This document shows positions 23,202 to 31,939 of a DNA stretch of 35,671 nucleotides, one piece after another. The first letter of the stretch is position 1. The number at the start of each line of letters is the position of its first letter. Origin of the DNA: Myxococcales bacterium. GTDB taxonomy: Bacteria; Myxococcota_A; Polyangia; Polyangiales; Polyangiaceae. The stretch lies in assembly GCA_903642325.1 (NCBI GenBank), contig CAHJWM010000048.1, positions 1 through 35,671 on the forward strand. Direction: 5' to 3'. The translations under genes and the position numbers were made by a program. The notes below the pieces were generated by a model that did not search any database, was not told where the DNA came from, and was given only the letters and a program-made list of their open reading frames with translations.

Positions 23202-25586
23202 ATGTTCGCGAACGGATCGCTCGTCGGCGCTCGCTTCCGGGTGCTGCAGAATGTCGGGGCGGACCTCGGCGCTGCCGCCGTAGCCCGGGCGCTCGAGCTG
23301 CAAAGCGGTCAGGAGCGCTGGCTGGTTCAGGTCGATGTGACGGCCAGCGAATCGCAGGTCAGCCTCGCCCTCGAGCAGCAGGCAAGATTTGCGGTGGGTG
23401 TCCCCGGCTTGGCTCGGCCGCTCGCGTCCGGGGTCGATGCAGGAACGGCATTCGTGGTGTTCGCGGCTCCGCCCGGTGGCAGCGTCGCCGAGGCACGCGC
23501 TGAGCCCTGGCCCGCGGCGCGCGTCGCGGGATTGGCGTCGCGCATTGCGGAAGCCCTCGCGCCGCTCCACGACCAGGGGATCGCTTACGGTTGTCTGCGG
23601 CCGGAGCTGGTAGGCGAGGGCGCGGGCGGTGAGGTCTTGTTCGGGTTCGGCGTAGCGGCGCTGGCGACCTCGTTCGGCGCTCCCGGCGAGGCCAGTCAAT
23701 TGCTCGCGCCGGAGTACCGTGCCCCCGAGCTGAGAGCGGCCTTGTTACCGCCCACGCCCGCGAGCGATGTGTTTGCTCTGGGCACGCTCTTGCGGCAGCT
23801 GATGGTTCCCCCCGACCGCGAGCTCGAGGCCTGTCTCGCTCGTGCGCAAGCCTTGGATCCGCGGCAACGCCCGCGTGAGGTACGGGCCTTCGCCGCGGAA
23901 TTTGCGCGGCTCGCACTGCGGATGCCGGACCTAGAGGTCGCTCCGCCCCACGTCGTGCTGGAGCCTACGCCGATGTCCGAGGGACCTGGGCCCCCACCGG
24001 CGCTAACCGCGCGGGCGCCCGCGATCGTGCGTCCGATGTACGTGCCGCCCCCCTTCGTCGTGCCGCCCCCGCCTAGCCGCTCGAGCCTGCTGGCGGTTTG
24101 GTTGCTGGTAGGGGCGGGCTTGGTGTTGATGGTGGGTGGGGTGGTCTACGCTTCATTCTATGCCGCGCGACGGGCGGCCGTGCTCGTCAGGACAGCGTCT
24201 GGCCCTGCGCTTCATGGGCCGGTCATTCCGAAGCTCGGCATTGCGCCTCCCGCCGCCGCTGTGGTCGCGCCGACACCGGAGGCATCTACGGGCGCGGAAG
24301 CCGAGACTCCGCCAAACCGCCCGCCGCGTTCACACCCGCCCCTGGTCGCGCCCGGCGTGGGCAGTGCGAGCTTTCCGGAAGAGGCGGGCGCGGTGATGCC
24401 CATACTGGGCAGCGAGCCCATTTGGGGCACGCGCGCGGCGCCGCTCACGTGGGTGCTTTTTGGTGACTTGGATTGCCCTTACACACGGCGTGCTTGGCGC
24501 GCCTTGGAGGCCGTCAAGCTGAGCTTTGGCGACGACTTACGGATCGTCTTCAGGCATCGACCGCTGCGCGAGCATCCCAATGCGTTCGCGGCGGCCAGCG
24601 TGCTCGCCGGGTTGCAGCGGCGCCGCGGGCCACTCGCGTTCTTTACCGTGTTACACCGCATCTCGAGGGACGAAGCGAGCCTGACGGCCGAGCACTTGCA
24701 GGAGGTGCTGGTGGCCTCGGGCTACGCTGACTTGAAACCCGCCGAGCTTGCCACGCAGGGCGCGTCCGCGGTGCTCGCCGACCTACAACTTGCTGGGCAA
24801 TTCGCCGTAAAATCTACGCCGTTTTCGTTTCTCAACGGCCAACCCATCGATGGCGAGCGCTCGCCGGCTGAGCTCGAGTCGCTGCTCCTCGAAGAGCGTC
24901 GCTCCGCGAGCTTCAGCCTGGCGGCGGGCGTGACGGCGCGCGCATTGTACGGCGCGCGGGCGAGCACCAATCTGATCGGCGTGGGGGAGTTGGCCGACAC
25001 CCGAGCCTGCGTGCCCGTCGGCGGGTCGCCGAGTCGTGGTCCCAGCGACGCGTTGCTGACCGTGGTCGAGTTTTCCGACTTCGAGTGCCCTTTCTGCAAG
25101 CGCGCCGAGCCGACCCTGCATGCTCTGCTCGAGCGCTATCCGAAGGACCTGCGCCTAGTCTGGAAAGACTTTCCCTTGGCCCAGCATAAAAGCGCGCGTC
25201 TGCTGGCAAACCTCGCCGCGGATGCGTATGCGCGTGGCTCGAACACGGCATTCTGGGGGTTGCACGACGCACTCTTCACGCTTTCGGAGACGCCGGACGA
25301 TGGCGCGCTGGGCGAGCTCGCCAGTAAGGCAGGCCTGGACGGGGCGCTGTTGCTCAATTCGGCGAGAGCAGGCGCTCACGACCCTAAAATTCAGGTCGAT
25401 ATGGCACTCGCGCAGAAACTGAGCGTGAAGGGCACCCCTACATTTTTCGTGAACGGCCGCCGCGTGCAGGGGGTGCTGCCGCCCGACCAGTTCGAGGCCT
25501 TGATCCGAGCCGAGCTGGCTTTTGCGCGCCGCATCGTGGCCCGCGGCGTGGCGCGCCAGGACGTGTACGCACTGACGTGCGACTGA
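23202..25586 (+). CDS. Membrane pseudokinase fused to two DsbA-like thioredoxin domains
   Basis: 794 residues from the ATG at 23202, where the kinase-like fold begins (GSLVGARFRVL); 23133 is an alternative start. Residues 5-240 resemble a Hanks Ser/Thr kinase, but the catalytic motifs are gone: the VAIK Lys position reads LVQVDV, HRDLKPEN reads YGCLRPE (129-135), and DFG reads FGFG (147-150). RAPEL and the subdomain IX Asp (ASDVFALG) remain. Residues 245-293 are Pro-rich, 296-320 one membrane helix. Outside are two DsbA-like domains: the first has C425-P-Y-T (second Cys lost) with cis-Pro KSTPFSF, the second has C629-P-F-C632 with cis-Pro KGTPTFF. This suggests a one-pass sensor or scaffold with a thiol-disulfide domain. 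It lies next to a SurA-like chaperone gene. Confidence 0.85.
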   Translation: MFANGSLVGARFRVLQNVGADLGAAAVARALELQSGQERWLVQVDVTASESQVSLALEQQARFAVGVPGLARPLASGVDAGTAFVVFAAPPGGSVAEARAEPWPAARVAGLASRIAEALAPLHDQGIAYGCLRPELVGEGAGGEVLFGFGVAALATSFGAPGEASQLLAPEYRAPELRAALLPPTPASDVFALGTLLRQLMVPPDRELEACLARAQALDPRQRPREVRAFAAEFARLALRMPDLEVAPPHVVLEPTPMSEGPGPPPALTARAPAIVRPMYVPPPFVVPPPPSRSSLLAVWLLVGAGLVLMVGGVVYASFYAARRAAVLVRTASGPALHGPVIPKLGIAPPAAAVVAPTPEASTGAEAETPPNRPPRSHPPLVAPGVGSASFPEEAGAVMPILGSEPIWGTRAAPLTWVLFGDLDCPYTRRAWRALEAVKLSFGDDLRIVFRHRPLREHPNAFAAASVLAGLQRRRGPLAFFTVLHRISRDEASLTAEHLQEVLVASGYADLKPAELATQGASAVLADLQLAGQFAVKSTPFSFLNGQPIDGERSPAELESLLLEERRSASFSLAAGVTARALYGARASTNLIGVGELADTRACVPVGGSPSRGPSDALLTVVEFSDFECPFCKRAEPTLHALLERYPKDLRLVWKDFPLAQHKSARLLANLAADAYARGSNTAFWGLHDALFTLSETPDDGALGELASKAGLDGALLLNSARAGAHDPKIQVDMALAQKLSVKGTPTFFVNGRRVQGVLPPDQFEALIRAELAFARRIVARGVARQDVYALTCD

Positions 25587-25694
25587 CGTTTCCGCCGCGC
25601 GCGTCGCGACCGGTCTTACCGCGCTCGCGCTGACTGGGCGCGCTTCGCTCCGCTGGCCGGAAAGTCGGGCTCGATTCGCAGCCCGGGGCGCGCT

Positions 25695-26663
25695 CTAAAG
25701 CCGCACTTCCACATGATTGCGGCGGCGTAGGCCGTCGAGCCAGGTGCGGCGCGCTTGGCTCATCTTATCCATGTACACTCGGTCACCCAGCTCCCGCCGG
25801 GCTTCCTCGAAGGGCGGAAGTTGCGACGCGTCGCGCGAGTTCACACGCAAGATCACGTAGTCGCCGTCTAGGGCCATGGGCGGCGAAGACTCGCCGACCT
25901 CTAGCCCCGTGGCCGCCCGCGCGATGCCCGGGGGAAGATCGGCGAGCTTCGTCTCCGGCAAGACACCGCCTTTTTCGCGAGTCGGGCGGTCTTGAGAAAA
26001 CTCCCGCGCGAGCCGCGCAAAGTCTTGAGTGCGCGCCGCATCGGCTACGCGCTCGGCGAGGGCACGGCCGGAATTATCCCCGCCGGCGGGGATGCGGATC
26101 AAGGCGACGCGTAGGCCGAGGCGCTGACGTTCTTCGAGCACCAGCTTGTGGTACGCGAGCCTCAAGTCCTCGTCCGTCACGCGAATGCGGCCTTGCAGGC
26201 GAACATTGACGAGCTTGGCCTGCAGCAACTGACGCCGCAGCTCGTCTCGATACTGAACTTCATTGACGCCAGTGCGCGCGGCTTCGGCGAGGAGCTTCTG
26301 CTGCGTGAGCTGATTTTGCGCGGCCACGCGCGTAATGGCTTCGTCGATCTCTTTGCTGGTAACGGTGATCTTGGCCTGGATCGCCGCGCGCTCTTCCAGT
26401 TCTTCATCGACGATTTTGTCCAGCACGCCCTTGTACACCTGCGAGATGGCCGCGCTGCGTTGTGCGCCGGGCTGCACGGTCTGCGTGACTTGGACCAAGA
26501 AGGGTTGGGCGCGGGCCTTCAAATCACTGAGCAGAATCGCGCGGTCGCCAATCACCGCGACCACACGCTCGACCACCGTGGCGCGCGCGGGGGACGCCCA
26601 TAGCCCGGCCGCACCGAGCAACACGGTCGAAAAAAGCGCCGACCGGCGAGCGAAAAACTGCAT
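25695..26663 (-). CDS. SurA-like periplasmic chaperone/peptidyl-prolyl isomerase
   Basis: 322 residues from the ATG at 26663; a GTG at 26675 would add four residues. The signal peptide is FFARRSALFSTVLLGAAGLWASPARA. The N-terminal chaperone domain (about 30-160) starts ERVVAVIGDRAILLSDLKARA, the classic SurA opening, and continues with long charged helices (ITVTSKEIDEAITRVAAQNQLTQQK). A parvulin rotamase domain follows (about 170-275: LRVALIRIPAGG, ARTQDFARLAREFSQD, GGVLPETKLADLPPGIARA). It escorts outer-membrane proteins to the Bam complex and isomerises prolines. Upstream by 30 bp lies a lipoprotein gene on the same strand, probably the same operon. Only one parvulin domain is present, against two in E. 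coli SurA. Confidence 0.9.
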   Translation of the reverse strand: MQFFARRSALFSTVLLGAAGLWASPARATVVERVVAVIGDRAILLSDLKARAQPFLVQVTQTVQPGAQRSAAISQVYKGVLDKIVDEELEERAAIQAKITVTSKEIDEAITRVAAQNQLTQQKLLAEAARTGVNEVQYRDELRRQLLQAKLVNVRLQGRIRVTDEDLRLAYHKLVLEERQRLGLRVALIRIPAGGDNSGRALAERVADAARTQDFARLAREFSQDRPTREKGGVLPETKLADLPPGIARAATGLEVGESSPPMALDGDYVILRVNSRDASQLPPFEEARRELGDRVYMDKMSQARRTWLDGLRRRNHVEVRL

Positions 26664-26693
26664 CAGGGGGCCCACAGCCGGGTCCTAGCACGC

Positions 26694-27230
26694 CTAGCGT
26701 GTCATGTGCGCGGCGTCGGCGGTGGTGACGAAGAAGTTACGCGGCCAGTGCCGGTAGTAGCTCGCTCTCAGCACGGCGCCGCCGTCATCCGGGTCGACAT
26801 CATCGGCCAACTTGCCGATTACGCGTAAGAGCGAGCCTTTGCCCACGCTGTATTGGCCGATGTCGTCCTCGCTGGACAGCTTGACCAGGACGTGAAGCGT
26901 CGCGTGCTCGTGCTCGCTGACCGTGACACGACAGGTGTCCTCGTCGAAATCGTCGCACAGGTTGCGGTCGCTCAGGGTGCGCATGCTCAACGTCAAGTAG
27001 GCGCTGCCGTCATGAGCCGGGGCCCGGGCCTTCACGACGCCGAACAGGCTCACCGCGCTCTTCTTCCAGTCGTCCTTGTCGCGTTCGGCCATGACCGGGT
27101 CGTACTCGCGTGCGCCGTCGCTGGCGTCCGCCTCGGCGCTGAGAGGCTGATATTTTCGGCTGTAGCCGTACTGCCCAGCGGAGTGACAACCCAATAACGC
27201 GAGAGCCAGTAGGAACCCAAAACGGCGCAT
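26694..27230 (-). CDS. Small lipoprotein of unknown function
   Basis: 178 residues with a clear lipoprotein signal: MRRFGFLLALALLGC, lipidated at C15. The mature N-terminus is polar and Ser/Gly-rich (HSAGQYGYSRKYQPLSAEADASDGA). The rest has beta-strand-like segments that suggest a small OB-like or barrel fold (SAVSLFGVVKARA, YLTLSMRTLSDRNLCDDFDEDTC, ATLHVLVKLSSEDD, GSLLRVIGKLADD), and two cysteines in LCDDFDEDTCR may pair. No enzymatic motif. It precedes the SurA-like gene on the same strand by 30 bp, which suggests a shared role in outer-membrane assembly. That link is inferred only from position. Confidence 0.75.
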   Translation of the reverse strand: MRRFGFLLALALLGCHSAGQYGYSRKYQPLSAEADASDGAREYDPVMAERDKDDWKKSAVSLFGVVKARAPAHDGSAYLTLSMRTLSDRNLCDDFDEDTCRVTVSEHEHATLHVLVKLSSEDDIGQYSVGKGSLLRVIGKLADDVDPDDGGAVLRASYYRHWPRNFFVTTADAAHMTR

Positions 27231-27280
27231 GCCGCCCGTCGACTAACACGCCGAGCGCCAAGAATCACGTCATCCCTTGG

Positions 27281-27338
27281 CACGCACGCGCCACGCACGC
27301 GCACGCGCACGCCGCGTGGGCCGCGTGGGCCGCGTGGG
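27281..27338 (+). repeat. CACGCG-rich and CCGCGTGGG tandem repeats before argS
   Basis: On the left the motif CACGCACGCG and shorter CACGC units recur over 27281-27311. On the right CCGCGTGGG is present three times in tandem (27312-27320, 27321-27329, 27330-27338). The left CACGC units are complementary to the GCGTG of the right units, so the block can fold into a GC-rich hairpin. It lies in the 149-bp gap between the lipoprotein gene and argS. Confidence 0.6.
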
Positions 27339-27379
27339 CAGAGTATTGGCCCGCGCCTGGAACGGCAGTAAGGAACGGC

Positions 27380-29113
27380 ATGCCACATCCCGAGCTGCTG
27401 CTCCGCGCCCGCTTCGAGGCGGCGCTCGCGCGGGCGTTTGGTGCCGAGTACCAGCACACCGATCCCCTCTTGCGGCGCTCGGACCGGGCCGATTTTCAGG
27501 TCAACGTCGCGATGAGTCTGGGCAAGGCTCTGCGCCGTCCGCCGCGCGAGGTCGCGCAAGCCCTCCTGGCGGAGCTAGATCTTTCGGATCTTTGTGTAGA
27601 AGGCGGGATCGAGGTCGCGGGCCCAGGTTTCATCAACCTCACTCTCCGTAACGACGTGCTGTCGGAAGCGCTGAGCGAGCTCTTGGCCGATACCGCGCTG
27701 GGCGTGCCAAAGGCCGTGACCCCGGACGTGTGCGTCATCGATTATGGGTCGCCGAACATCGCCAAGGAAATGCATGTGGGTCATCTGCGCTCCTCTATCC
27801 TCGGCGACACGCTGGCTCGAGTGCTTGCGTTTCGTGGCCACCGGGTAGTCGCGCAAAATCACGTCGGCGATTGGGGCACGCCGTTCGGCATGCTCATCGA
27901 GCACTTGGTCGACGTGCGCCAAGAGGGACGCGCGGCCGATCTCGACCCGAGTGAGCTGGGAGATTTTTACCGCGCGGCGCGCGTCAAATTCGACACCGAT
28001 CCGGGCTTTGCCGACCGGGCACGAACGCGTGTGGTTCAGCTGCAAGCGGGCGACGCGGCAACGCTCGCGCTGTGGCAACAATTCGTGAACAGCTCGAAGC
28101 GCTACATGGCCGCCGTATTCGAACGGCTGGGGGTCGGTTTGGTCGACGCCGACGTGCGCGGAGAAAGCTTTTTCAACGCGAAGCTCGGCGAGCTCGCCGA
28201 TGAGCTACAGGCGCGTGGCATCGCCGTCCTCGACGATGGCGCGCTGTGCGTTTTTCCGCCTGGGTTCTCGGGGCGCGAAGCCGAGCCGCTGCCGCTGATC
28301 GTGCGCAAGAAAGACGGTGGGTTTGGTTACGGTGCCACTGACTTGGCCGCGCTTCGTTTCCGGCACGAGGTGTTGGGGGGCACGCGGCTCTTGTACGTGG
28401 TGGGCGCCACCCAACAGCAACACCTGGCCATGGTCTTTGCCGTCGCCAATATGGCGGGTTGGCTGGAGCCGCCGGTGCGCGCCGAGCACGTCTCGTTCGG
28501 GTCGGTGCTGGGCGACGACCGTAAAATGCTCAAGTCGCGAAGCGGTGAGAACATCCGGCTCATCGAGCTCTTGGATGAAGCGGTGGAGCGCGCGCACGCC
28601 GCAGTCCTAGAAAAGAACCCAGATCTTTCCGAAGACGAGCGTCGGCGCGTGGCAAGACAAGTCGGTATCGGTGCCGTCAAGTACGCCGACTTGAGCTGCG
28701 ACCGCATCAAGGATTACGTCTTCGATTGGCGGCGCATGGTGGCGTTCGAGGGCAACACGGGCCCTTATCTGCAGTACGCGCACGCGCGCATTCATTCCAT
28801 TTTTCGCAAGGCGGGCGACCAGCAGGCGGGTGGGGCGATCCGCGTTCTGGCACCAGCCGAGCGGGCCCTCGCCCTCGAGCTCTTGGCCTTTGGCCGCGCC
28901 GTGAGCGAGGTCGAAGTCACGCTCGAGCCGCACAAGCTGTGCGGGTATCTGTACGGATTGGCCACGAGCTTTTCGAGCTTTTTCGAGGCTTGCCCGGTGC
29001 TCAAGGCTCCGCCGGAGGAGCGCGCGTCGCGGCTGCTCCTGTGCGAGCTCAGCGCGCGGACCTTGCGCACGGGGCTCAACTTGCTCGGGATCGACGCGCC
29101 GGAGCGGATGTAA
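27380..29113 (+). CDS. argS: Arginyl-tRNA synthetase
   Basis: 577 residues, a normal ArgS length. It charges tRNA-Arg with arginine, a class I synthetase. The N-terminal Arg-S domain is about 1-100 (DFQVNVAMSLGKALRRPP, VAGPGFINLTL). The catalytic core shows DYGSPNIAKEMHVGHLRSSILGD, holding the HIGH motif as HVGH. The KMSKS loop region reads DDRKMLKSRSGENIRL. The C-terminal anticodon-binding domain is about 430-577 (YLQYAHARIHSIFRKAGDQ, ASRLLLCELSARTLRTGLNLLGI). The ATG at 27380 has AAGGAA 4 bp upstream. Its last 38 bp overlap the 3' end of the convergent BatA-like gene, with both stops inside the other gene. Confidence 0.96.
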   Translation: MPHPELLLRARFEAALARAFGAEYQHTDPLLRRSDRADFQVNVAMSLGKALRRPPREVAQALLAELDLSDLCVEGGIEVAGPGFINLTLRNDVLSEALSELLADTALGVPKAVTPDVCVIDYGSPNIAKEMHVGHLRSSILGDTLARVLAFRGHRVVAQNHVGDWGTPFGMLIEHLVDVRQEGRAADLDPSELGDFYRAARVKFDTDPGFADRARTRVVQLQAGDAATLALWQQFVNSSKRYMAAVFERLGVGLVDADVRGESFFNAKLGELADELQARGIAVLDDGALCVFPPGFSGREAEPLPLIVRKKDGGFGYGATDLAALRFRHEVLGGTRLLYVVGATQQQHLAMVFAVANMAGWLEPPVRAEHVSFGSVLGDDRKMLKSRSGENIRLIELLDEAVERAHAAVLEKNPDLSEDERRRVARQVGIGAVKYADLSCDRIKDYVFDWRRMVAFEGNTGPYLQYAHARIHSIFRKAGDQQAGGAIRVLAPAERALALELLAFGRAVSEVEVTLEPHKLCGYLYGLATSFSSFFEACPVLKAPPEERASRLLLCELSARTLRTGLNLLGIDAPERM

Positions 29114-31037
29114 CGCCGCGTTGACGCCACGCTCGCAGCCCGAGCTCGAGCGCCAAAAGCGCGAGCGCCACGAACCCGAGCTCGGGCGAAGCGTCGACGT
29201 TCTGGCCATCGTTCGCTCCGCGGGCTCGTGCGGCGCTGCTTGGCGGCTTCTGAGGTCGCGTCGTGATCTCACCCGGATCGAGCGTGACGACGCGCTCCTC
29301 CAACCGCTCGTCGGTGCGCACCGCATAGCGTCCCGCAAGCGCCGGTGAGCTGCTCTTCTGAGGGCCCCCCGAGGCCGCTGCGCGCTCGTGCACTGGCAGC
29401 GACCCGCTGGGGCCCTCGATGACCACGTTGGCGGTGGCGGGAAATTGCCAATCGCTGCCGGCCACGCTTTGCGCTGCGCCACGGCGGCTCTGCGCTTCGT
29501 TCAAAAAGTAATCGAGGAGCGCCAAGAATGCCGGTCGCAGCGGGAAGTTACTGTGTTCGACCGAGGTCGAGAGCGCGACCGTGAACAGTGCGCCGCGACC
29601 GAGCGCGCGCTCGCTCAGAAATGGCTGACGATCGGAGAACGTCGCCAATACCCGCGCCCCCAGTAGGTCGCTCGTGCCCAAGGCCGCGCGACCGCGCAGC
29701 GCCAGATCATGCAAGCTGGAGGCTTCGGGGCCAAGCCAAGACAGCGAAGCTTCGTCGATGTCGGAAGGCGTCCGTGTTTCCCAATGCACGGCGCCGTGCA
29801 CGAAGGGCTCTAGAGTGGCGCCGAGCGGCGTCTGCTCGGCGCGTGGCCCGAGGAACGCCACGGCGACCCCGCCGTGCTCGACGAAGCTCATCAGAGCCGT
29901 GCGCGCTTCGGGCGTGATGCCGCCCGGATCGTCGAGCAGCACGAGGGCGTCGTTTTGGAGCTCGTTCGGGTCATCGGGCAGGAGTGCCATCGGGTGCAGC
30001 GCGGCATTGCCGTCGAGCGCGCTCAAGGCCTGCTCGAGCACGGGCGGCCCACCGGTTTCGGCGGAAGCGTTGCTGGTGTCGGCCGTGACCAAGACGCCCA
30101 GCGCCGCCGACTCGGCGGCGACAGGAGCGCGATCATCGGCCTTCAGCGAGTCCCCACCGCTCAGCTCGAGCTCGGGATGTTGGAGCTTGGGGTCGAGCTC
30201 CAACGTCAGCTCTTGCACGCCCGCGCGCGGCGAGAGCGGCGAAGCCGGCTCGTTTTTTGCGCCCACGAGCGACACGGCGCGGCCGGCGGCTGCCGCCGGC
30301 GAGGTGCACGCTACCCGGCCTAGCGCGCGCCGGCCGCGGCGCTCCGCGCTCACGAGCGCGCAGTTTTCGAGTGGCTTGGCCAGGTCAGGCAGCGGGGTCC
30401 AGAGCGCCGGCTGGCCTTCGGGCAGGGCATCGCCAGCCAGATCGCTGAGTAAGACGACGCGCTTGTCGCGATGGGAGAGCCCCGCGAGGCTGGTACGCGC
30501 CAAGCCGACCGCGGAGCTCAAGTCGGTGCTTCGGTCGCTCGCGCCGAGCTCGCTCAGGGTCCGGCGCGCCGCACTGAGGTCCGTTGTCGCCGCGAGCGCC
30601 AGACGAGCGGGTCTGCCCGCGAGCACGATCGCAATCGCATCGCCCTCGCGGGCGGAGCTCAAAAGCTCGCGGGCGGCCTTCGTGGCAAGCTCCCAGCGCG
30701 AGCCATCTGGGCCCTGTGCGCGCATGCTGTGCGAATCATCGAGCACGAGCGCAAGCGCGACCGAGCCGCCGGCGTCGCGGCTCAACGCCAGCCGCGAACA
30801 GCGCACGAACGGCGTTGCGCCGATCACGGCCAAGCAGAGGATGAGCAGCGCGCGCAGCGAAAGCAGCGCACGGTCCTCGAGTGTGGCTCGCTCGCGCGCC
30901 ACGGAGCGCGCGGCGGGTACCAAGCCGGCGGGCGGGAACGCGCGCTCGCGGGCCTTGCCGCGGCGTAGCAGGTGGGCGGCGATCGGAAAGACGATGAGCA
31001 AGCCCACGCCCAGGGCGGCGGCGACCAGAAAGCTCAC
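29076..31037 (-). CDS. BatA-like membrane protein with von Willebrand domain
   Basis: 653 residues. Two N-terminal membrane helices (VAAALGVGLLIVFPIAAHLL and LLSLRALLILCLAVIGATPF) form the BatA/aerotolerance N-terminal region. A von Willebrand A domain follows with the metal-binding MIDAS D100-D-S102-H-S104 (VLDDSHSM). Further on are extracytoplasmic domains and a C-terminal helix (LGFVALALLALELGLRAW, about residue 620). Proteins of this kind work with DUF58 proteins and MoxR ATPases in envelope maintenance or cofactor insertion. The GTG start at 31037 overlaps the DUF58 stop as GTGA. The 3' end overlaps argS by 38 bp. A 465-codon frame on the opposite strand is a GC shadow. Confidence 0.85.
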   Translation of the reverse strand: MSFLVAAALGVGLLIVFPIAAHLLRRGKARERAFPPAGLVPAARSVARERATLEDRALLSLRALLILCLAVIGATPFVRCSRLALSRDAGGSVALALVLDDSHSMRAQGPDGSRWELATKAARELLSSAREGDAIAIVLAGRPARLALAATTDLSAARRTLSELGASDRSTDLSSAVGLARTSLAGLSHRDKRVVLLSDLAGDALPEGQPALWTPLPDLAKPLENCALVSAERRGRRALGRVACTSPAAAAGRAVSLVGAKNEPASPLSPRAGVQELTLELDPKLQHPELELSGGDSLKADDRAPVAAESAALGVLVTADTSNASAETGGPPVLEQALSALDGNAALHPMALLPDDPNELQNDALVLLDDPGGITPEARTALMSFVEHGGVAVAFLGPRAEQTPLGATLEPFVHGAVHWETRTPSDIDEASLSWLGPEASSLHDLALRGRAALGTSDLLGARVLATFSDRQPFLSERALGRGALFTVALSTSVEHSNFPLRPAFLALLDYFLNEAQSRRGAAQSVAGSDWQFPATANVVIEGPSGSLPVHERAAASGGPQKSSSPALAGRYAVRTDERLEERVVTLDPGEITTRPQKPPSSAARARGANDGQNVDASPELGFVALALLALELGLRAWRQRGVTSAPARRSRAS

Positions 31038-31939
31038 CCGAGGCCTCCCACCGCATCCAGCACTTTTCTGACGGCTTTCACCGGATCATCGCCGGTTCCC
31101 AGCGAAACCAGGGAGCCACCACGGCGAAGCAGACGTTCAGACCAAGCGCGATCCTGCTCGGCGAGGGCAGCCAAGTAGCGCGGCCGCGCGCTGGCGGCGT
31201 CGGTTTCAACGCGCGCATTGCCTTCCATCGCGCGAAGGTGAAGGGGCCCGGTGAAGGGGAAGCTGAGCTCGTCGGGATCCAGCACCCGAGTAACGGCCAG
31301 GGACTTACCGCGCACGCCGAGCGAGCTCAGGGCGTTCTCTGCACCGGTCGGCAGATCCAACAGGTCGCTCAGCACCACCACGCTGGAGCCGCGCGACGCG
31401 CGGCGTTCCACTCGCGCCACCGCCCGTTCGAGCGCCGGAAGATCGGCGTGCAAGTCGGCGTTCGGAACCGCCGTTTCCAAGGCGCCGACTACACGCTCGA
31501 AGGCCTCGCGACCACCGGCGGTCGACAGCTCCACCGTGCGTTCGCCGCCTAGCCAATCCAAAGACACACGGTCGCCCGCGCCCACGGCTATCTTGGTCAA
31601 AGCAGCGGCGATCAGCGCCGCAAACGCGTACTTCGGGCCTGGTGCCTGCTCGCCTCGGTAACTCATGGAGGCGCTTGCATCTACCAGCAGGCACAGCGTG
31701 CGGTCGGTTTCCGTCTCGAATTGCCGAACCAAAAGCTCGCCATGGCGTAATAGCGCGTGCCGATCGATGAAGCGCAGATCATCACCGGGTACGTAACTGC
31801 GTTGGCCTCCGAACTCGATGCCTGCACCGCGCCTCCGGCTACGGTGACCGCCCGCGTACACGCCGTCGGCCACGCTTTTCGCACGTAAGCGCAGGGGCGC
31901 GAGCTTGCCCCAATCGAGGGCCCGGCGAAGCGCGCTCAC
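31034..31939 (-). CDS. DUF58 domain protein
   Basis: 301 residues from the GTG at 31939, which overlaps the stop of the LysM gene as GTGA. A longer frame to 32023 would overlap the LysM gene by 88 bp and is less likely. The DUF58 signature is clear: EFGGQRSYVPGDDLRFIDR, then GELLVRQFETETDRTLCLLVD with a MIDAS-like DASASM (D87, S89, S91). It has no membrane helix. The family normally pairs with a MoxR-type AAA ATPase and BatA-type membrane proteins. Here the partner BatA-like gene follows immediately, while no MoxR gene is present in the window. It is probably a cytoplasmic adaptor of a MoxR complex encoded elsewhere. Confidence 0.9.
   Translation of the reverse strand: MSALRRALDWGKLAPLRLRAKSVADGVYAGGHRSRRRGAGIEFGGQRSYVPGDDLRFIDRHALLRHGELLVRQFETETDRTLCLLVDASASMSYRGEQAPGPKYAFAALIAAALTKIAVGAGDRVSLDWLGGERTVELSTAGGREAFERVVGALETAVPNADLHADLPALERAVARVERRASRGSSVVVLSDLLDLPTGAENALSSLGVRGKSLAVTRVLDPDELSFPFTGPLHLRAMEGNARVETDAASARPRYLAALAEQDRAWSERLLRRGGSLVSLGTGDDPVKAVRKVLDAVGGLG

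Noticed and set aside
23070-23699. An N-terminal extension of the MYXO-CTERM protein
   Set aside because: It would be antisense to the pseudokinase gene and would hide a good signal peptide and a Shine-Dalgarno at the ATG at 23069.
29674-31071. A 465-codon open frame on the + strand opposite the BatA-like gene
   Set aside because: Its composition is Ser/Ala/Arg-rich with no recognisable domain, and the opposite frame has clear membrane helices and a MIDAS motif. It is a GC shadow.
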